Shown: one piece after another, positions 5,843 through 9,169 of the stretch | How the letters are laid out: each line of letters starts with the position of its first letter | Position numbering within the stretch: position 1 is the stretch's first letter | Assembly (NCBI GenBank): GCA_021799915.1 | Contig: JAJYZN010000112.1 | Location: forward strand, 1 to 9,169 | DNA length: 9,169 nt | Direction: 5' to 3' | Origin: Actinomycetes bacterium | GTDB taxonomy: Bacteria; Actinomycetota; Acidimicrobiia; Acidimicrobiales; RAAP-2 | Translations under genes and position numbers: made by a program | The notes under the pieces: generated by a model | What the model saw: the letters and a program-made list of their open reading frames with translations, nothing else | What the model was told of the DNA's origin: nothing | The model's database searches: none

Positions 5843-7364
5843 GGCCCTCGACGTGGATCGTGGCACCGATCAGCTCACCTGTCCCTTCGACGAGCTGGGT
5901 TGCCAGCGATCGGTCATGGCTGACTGCGACACATCGGGCCGGGGTGGGTCCGCGGCCCTGGCCGGCGTTCTGGCCGGCGTTCTGATCGGCGTTCTGATCG
6001 GCGTTCTGATCGGCATTCTGATCGGCGTCTCCGACATCGGCCACGACCACGACCCGTGCTGGAGATGTCTGCTCGCACGTGACGGTGAACGACGCGACGC
6101 GTGCCTCGCCATGGTGATTGTCGAGCACGTCGACCGTGGGCGTCGCAGCGGCGGCTTCGGTAGCCAGGTCGTCGATGAGCGGCGGCCGGCCATCGGGTGC
6201 AGCCGACCACACGGCCAACCCGGGCTTGGTGAGGAGCCCGCAGACGGTCGTCACCACGCCGAGCGCCGTTGGGTTCGCCCGCAGCGCGGGAACGAGCGCC
6301 GTCGTCGCCTGGTACACGAAATTGTTGAACGGACCGCCGGCGAACGCCATGCCCCCGGTGACCGTGGGGGTGCCGTCGAGTGGTAGTCCCAGCTCGCGCT
6401 GCTGCACCCGGACTGCTGCGGGGAAGCAGGAGTAGACCTCGATCATGTCGGCGTCGGCCACCGGCCGGCCGATCCGTCGCGCCGCGGCACGCCCGAGCAC
6501 TTCCATTGCCGGCCAACGATGCAGGTACCGGCGCCGGCTGAGAGACACGGCGTGATTGGCGTCGATCCCGACCAAGGGGAAGACCCATCGATCCGCCGGA
6601 ATTCCGTGCCGGCGGGCCGCCTCGGCCGAGCACACGACAAGAGCCGCTGCCTGGTCCACCGTCCACTGGGTGGCATGCCACTTGTTGTAGGGGTAGGCGA
6701 GCAGGCGGTTGCCAGGCCCCGAGGTGGCAATGGCATGGGCTGACCGGGGTGTCCCGAAGGCAGCGAGCGGGTTGTGCTGTGCGACGATGTTCATGCGTGC
6801 CCAGAGGTCTGCGATCTCCTCTTGGTGCTGGGCGCGCCCAACTCCCTCGTGGTGTCCCAGTGCGTTCTCGATGATGGCGTACTGCTGGACTGCCGGTACG
6901 AGCATCCCGGTGCTCATCTCCGGAGGAGCGAAGAACTCCGGCTCGCGTGACTCGACGTTGTCGGGAGCTTCGCCGTGCTGGACGGTCTCGATCGCGCCGG
7001 GCGACTTTGCCCATCGGCGGGCCTCGCCTCCGACCACCGCGGCGACAGACGACGCGCCGGTGGCGATCGCCCGTAACGCCTGGCTGACGAGGGTCTGCTG
7101 GGAGATGCCGATCTCTCCCAAGTGGGTGCGGGCGTTTGGAGCACCCACGGCACGTGCGACCAGGCGGGCCGGGTCCGAGTAGCTCCAGGTGCCTTGGGGC
7201 ACGGCGATCCTGTCGATCGAGGAGAGGAGCTGCGACGCCCCCGAGCGCGCGCCCGCATCGGCTGCGGCCGCATGGAGCGCCGACGCCATGAGCTCGTATG
7301 GCTCGGCCGGATGAGCAGCCGACCCGACACCCACCAGCACCGGGGTCCGCGGGTCCAAGTCCAT
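5826..7364 (-). CDS. Thiolase-like protein, TLP1 type (acetyl-CoA acetyltransferase-like)
   Basis: The 512-aa protein has a thiolase fold region (about 5-400) plus a C-terminal extra domain (about 410-512), the layout of mycobacterial TLP1, a monomeric thiolase relative reported to lack thiolase activity. Family landmarks are DPRTPVLVGVG (4-14), EVYSCFPAAV (309-318), GGPFNN (343-348, where thiolases have a GHP His) and CGLLTK (375-380). The position of the thiolase nucleophile (near 85-92, GEIGISQQ) has no Cys, so ordinary thiolysis or Claisen condensation is unlikely; C375 remains. The extra domain is interrupted by ADQN repeats (447-470). The ATG at 7364 follows the phosphodiesterase stop by 5 nt, so the two are probably cotranscribed. 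The frame is open further upstream to 7661, but that part overlaps the phosphodiesterase gene and looks like shadow. The protein may bind acyl-CoA (inference); its role is unknown. Confidence 0.85.
   Translation of the reverse strand: MDLDPRTPVLVGVGSAAHPAEPYELMASALHAAAADAGARSGASQLLSSIDRIAVPQGTWSYSDPARLVARAVGAPNARTHLGEIGISQQTLVSQALRAIATGASSVAAVVGGEARRWAKSPGAIETVQHGEAPDNVESREPEFFAPPEMSTGMLVPAVQQYAIIENALGHHEGVGRAQHQEEIADLWARMNIVAQHNPLAAFGTPRSAHAIATSGPGNRLLAYPYNKWHATQWTVDQAAALVVCSAEAARRHGIPADRWVFPLVGIDANHAVSLSRRRYLHRWPAMEVLGRAAARRIGRPVADADMIEVYSCFPAAVRVQQRELGLPLDGTPTVTGGMAFAGGPFNNFVYQATTALVPALRANPTALGVVTTVCGLLTKPGLAVWSAAPDGRPPLIDDLATEAAAATPTVDVLDNHHGEARVASFTVTCEQTSPARVVVVADVGDADQNADQNADQNADQNAGQNAGQGRGPTPARCVAVSHDRSLATQLVEGTGELIGATIHVEGLTFTA
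5961..6032 (-). repeat. 12-bp tandem repeat, six units, encoding ADQN/AGQN
   Basis: Units on the plus strand are GCCGGCGTTCTG (5961-5972, 5973-5984), ATCGGCGTTCTG (5985-5996, 5997-6008), ATCGGCATTCTG (6009-6020) and a decayed ATCGGCGTCTCC (6021-6032). It is in frame in the thiolase-like gene and encodes four ADQN and about two AGQN-type units near residues 447-470. The near identity of the units at DNA level points to recent expansion. Read on the plus strand it would encode a Leu/Ile/Val-rich string, which is a shadow. Confidence 0.92.
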
Positions 7365-7369
7365 CGCGG

Positions 7370-9040
7370 TCAGTGGCCGCCGTGCGCGTCGAGGTAGAGA
7401 AATCCCGACGCTTCGTCGCGATGGGCGATGCCGGCGCTTCGCAGCACGTCGCCCCAGTCGCCCGGCGCGTCCTCGGCCGTCTCTTCCATGCCGTGATCCG
7501 CGACGACGAAGATCGCCGTGCGCTCCAGCATCCCTCGCCGGTCGATCGCTTCCAGCAGTTGGCCCAAGCGCGCATCGGTGTCGGCCAGGGAGTGTTGGGC
7601 GACCTCCGAGTACGGACCTCCGCAGTGGAACGCCGCATCGGTCACCGAGAAGCTCACCCACATGAACGCGGGCATGTCGAAGTCCGCTCCGAGATGAGAT
7701 CCCTCGAGGATAGAGACCGCCTGGCGCAACGCGCTCACATCCACGAGTGATCCCCAGCGGTACTCGTCGAACTCGGCCATCGACGCCTCGTCGGCACCGG
7801 GGAGCTGTGCCGGCAGGTCCTCCATGAGGCGACCGACCTCACCGCGTCGCATGAGCTCCATGGTCGAGTAGTCGCTGCCGCGGTCGGCCGGCTCGTTGAC
7901 CGAGGCGGTGAACGCGCCAGGGCGGGTGCGGTGGACAGCTTCGTGGATGGTCTCGATTCCTGGCGCAAGCCACTGCATGGACTCCTGCCACGTCGCCGCC
8001 GACTCGGTGACGACCTCGCGGCCGAGCGAGCGGTCGTACCACGCGTTGTGCAGGACACCGTGGTGGCCTGGGTGGCAGCCCGTGTGCAAGCTCGTGTGGT
8101 TGGCCAGGGTGACCGTCGGGAGCGAGGCCACCGCACCGTGGGCCAGCGCAGTGCCTCGTTCGACCAGGCCACCGAGATGGGGCATGGTCCCTTGGGCGGC
8201 CGCTCGGTACAGGACGTTCGCATTGGCCCCGTCCATGAGGACGACGACCACGTGGTCGGCCGGACCGGTGGTCGGATCCAGGATGTGATCGAGCACCTTG
8301 CCGTCCTGGCGGGCGAGGTGGAGGTCGCGAGCCACCCGGCCGTCGGGTCCGATCCCGGTCCGAGTCGGTGCTCCCATGAGAGCCAGGACGGTCGGTGCGA
8401 GGTCCACGACCCGACACCACCCGTCGACCAGGCCCTGGCGCCGGATCCCCGGGCCGGCAGCCACCATGGGCGCTCTCGACTGCACGACGTCCAGCGATCC
8501 GTGCTCGCCGCGATGGGCCGTCGGGCGGTGGGAGGCCGTGTGGAGGACGCACAAGTCGGGTGCGCACGGATGGTCGAAGAGCTGGGCGATGCGCTCGAAG
8601 GCCAGCGGATAGCTGTTCTCCTCGCGAGACGGCTGGCGGTGCGCTATCTCTGTGGCCAACGGCGAGAACCAGGTGGGGTCCTGGCGATGCAGCGGGTTGC
8701 GGCCGTCGATCCCTGTGATGGTGTAGCGCCAATCGCCTGGCGGCGGCGCTACCGGTCGTCCTGGTGTTGATGCCCGCCGTGGTCGGGACGCCTGTGCCCC
8801 GATAGCCGTCTCCCCGGCATCGGCCTCCCCGGCATCGGGGCCTACGGGCTCGCCGCCGTCGCGCGAAAAGCGGATCCGGCCGTCGATCGAGCGGACCTCG
8901 TAGGTCCCCGCCTCGGGGGAGTGCACGACCATCTCGACCATCGGTGCCAGCTCGGGCGAGCACAGGATCTCGAGCGCCCGATCCAGTGTCGGTGTGCTCT
9001 GGCGCGGCCGGTTCCCCGCATCGGCTCGGCTTGCCGTCAT
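7370..9040 (-). CDS. Alkaline phosphatase superfamily phosphodiesterase, apparently circularly permuted
   Basis: The 556-aa protein has the two-zinc ligand set of nucleotide pyrophosphatase/phosphodiesterases (PF01663 type). Zinc 2 ligands would be D270 (LMDG), nucleophile T311 (PTVTLANH), D515 and H516 (ADHGM). Zinc 1 ligands would be D468 and H472 (TDAAFH) and H180 (GEHGSLD). In the classical fold the segment with the last His, GPG and the following APTVLALMG lies after ADHGM. Here it is N-terminal (about 120-225), and the protein ends 40 residues after ADHGM. A variable Gly/Ala/Asp segment (62-100) precedes WRYTITG (104-110). No signal peptide is seen, unlike many secreted relatives. The ATG at 9040 has AGGGGG 5 nt upstream, and an in-frame stop at 9052-9050 rules out a much longer start. 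It heads an operon with the thiolase-like gene 5 nt downstream. Hydrolysis of a phosphodiester or nucleotide is expected; the substrate is unknown. Confidence 0.85.
   Translation of the reverse strand: MTASRADAGNRPRQSTPTLDRALEILCSPELAPMVEMVVHSPEAGTYEVRSIDGRIRFSRDGGEPVGPDAGEADAGETAIGAQASRPRRASTPGRPVAPPPGDWRYTITGIDGRNPLHRQDPTWFSPLATEIAHRQPSREENSYPLAFERIAQLFDHPCAPDLCVLHTASHRPTAHRGEHGSLDVVQSRAPMVAAGPGIRRQGLVDGWCRVVDLAPTVLALMGAPTRTGIGPDGRVARDLHLARQDGKVLDHILDPTTGPADHVVVVLMDGANANVLYRAAAQGTMPHLGGLVERGTALAHGAVASLPTVTLANHTSLHTGCHPGHHGVLHNAWYDRSLGREVVTESAATWQESMQWLAPGIETIHEAVHRTRPGAFTASVNEPADRGSDYSTMELMRRGEVGRLMEDLPAQLPGADEASMAEFDEYRWGSLVDVSALRQAVSILEGSHLGADFDMPAFMWVSFSVTDAAFHCGGPYSEVAQHSLADTDARLGQLLEAIDRRGMLERTAIFVVADHGMEETAEDAPGDWGDVLRSAGIAHRDEASGFLYLDAHGGH
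8811..8840 (-). repeat. 15-bp direct repeat, two units, encoding DAGEADAGE
   Basis: TCCCCGGCATCGGCC (8811-8825) is followed by TCCCCGGCATCGGGG (8826-8840), differing at the last two bases. It is in frame in the phosphodiesterase gene, giving DAGEADAGE (about residues 69-77) in the variable N-terminal segment, and looks like a small duplication in a tolerant loop. Confidence 0.75.
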
Positions 9041-9045
9041 CAGAG

Positions 9046-9084
9046 CCCCCTACCCGGTCGAACCATAACGACAATGGCATAGTA
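9046..9084 (-). promoter_or_regulatory. -10 box and ribosome binding site of the phosphodiesterase operon
   Basis: On the minus strand TACTAT (9084-9079) is a good TANNNT -10 box, predicting transcription from about 9072 and a leader of some 30 nt. AGGGGG (9051-9046) ends 5 nt before the ATG at 9040 and serves as the ribosome binding site. No -35 element is recognisable at the usual distance. The 82-bp gap to the divergent gene at 9123 is the only promoter-bearing space for this operon. Confidence 0.45.
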
Positions 9085-9110
9085 GATCTCCGGGGGTGAG
9101 CGGGCCGATC

Positions 9111-9116
9111 TAGCAT
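9111..9116 (+). promoter_or_regulatory. -10 box for the right-edge gene, probable leaderless start
   Basis: TAGCAT lies 6 nt before the ATG at 9123, the spacing expected when transcription starts on the A of the start codon. No Shine-Dalgarno sequence precedes the ATG. It resembles the arrangement before cydD. Confidence 0.45.
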
Positions 9117-9122
9117 TGCTCC

Positions 9123-9169
9123 ATGCGGGAGAACGGCCCTCCGGCCGACGCGTTGACCGCTTTCACCCG
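9123..9169 (+). CDS. Start of an unidentified gene, cut by the window edge
   Basis: Fifteen complete codons are visible from ATG at 9123, reading MRENGPPADALTAFT and then an incomplete codon starting CG (Arg). The evidence for a gene is the well-placed TAGCAT box 6 nt upstream, the divergent layout relative to the phosphodiesterase operon, and an open frame with typical codon use. Too little sequence is present to name a family. Confidence 0.45.
   Translation, partial: MRENGPPADALTAFT

Noticed and set aside
5961..6032. CRISPR-like array because of regular short repeats.
   Set aside because: Units are only 12 bp with no spacers, and they are in frame in a coding gene.
5853..6386. Plus-strand frame with a Leu/Ile/Val/Gly repeat resembling membrane helices.
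   Set aside because: It is the antisense reading of the ADQN repeat inside a well-supported minus-strand gene; the rest of the frame has no family resemblance.
5914..7638. 574-codon minus-strand frame overlapping the thiolase-like gene.
   Set aside because: Composition is dominated by Arg, Gly and Pro from a shifted reading of a GC-rich gene; no motif, and the true frame is clearly identified.
7365..7661. N-terminal extension of the thiolase-like frame up to 7661.
   Set aside because: It overlaps the DHGM-containing end of the phosphodiesterase gene and is Arg/Gly-rich; the family N-terminus begins at DPRTPVLVGVG just after the ATG at 7364.
7839..9116. 425-codon minus-strand frame overlapping the phosphodiesterase gene.
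   Set aside because: Arg/Pro/Gly-rich shadow with no domain; the overlapping frame carries all phosphodiesterase motifs.

Overview
The window is GC-rich throughout and its genes have strongly GC-biased third codon positions. That, a DUF2510-type C-terminus, a mycobacterial TLP1-like protein, CydDC, and TANNNT -10 boxes placed directly before start codons suggest an actinomycete. Acidimicrobiia or a mycobacterial relative are possible, but class-level placement is a guess. I see no rRNA, tRNA, CRISPR array, insertion sequence or phage gene.

Left block (1-4911, minus strand): cydD (4911-3166), cydC (3169-1415) and an unrecognised acidic protein gene (1425 to beyond position 1) form one operon, each gene overlapping the next by a few bases. 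CydD and CydC are the two half-transporters of the ABC transporter needed to assemble cytochrome bd oxidase. No cydA or cydB lies in the window. The unknown gene runs off the left edge with no stop codon, so it is easily missed by start-to-stop ORF calling.

Centre (4912-5825): a 92-bp divergent intergenic region with a promoter signal on each side leads into a plus-strand gene (5004-5720). It encodes a small protein with an N-terminal zinc ribbon, a Pro/Ala/Thr/Gly linker and a C-terminal DUF2510-like Trp motif. The 105-bp convergent gap after it holds a degenerate 41-bp direct repeat whose copies fold as hairpins, and a 14-bp tandem array (three units) that reaches into the end of the next gene.

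Right block (5826-9040, minus strand): a two-gene operon. The first gene (9040-7370) encodes an alkaline-phosphatase-superfamily phosphodiesterase of the nucleotide pyrophosphatase type. Its two half-domains appear in reversed order, as in a circular permutation, yet every expected metal ligand can be found. Five bases later comes a thiolase-like protein (7364-5826) of the TLP1 type, which lacks the thiolase nucleophile and carries an ADQN repeat inserted in its C-terminal domain. At the right edge a plus-strand gene begins at 9123 from an apparent leaderless promoter and is cut after 15 codons.

The most notable observations are the permuted phosphodiesterase, its pairing with a catalytically degenerate thiolase-like protein, and several short tandem duplications inside genes and at gene ends. 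I found no convincing multi-gene defence or mobile system.
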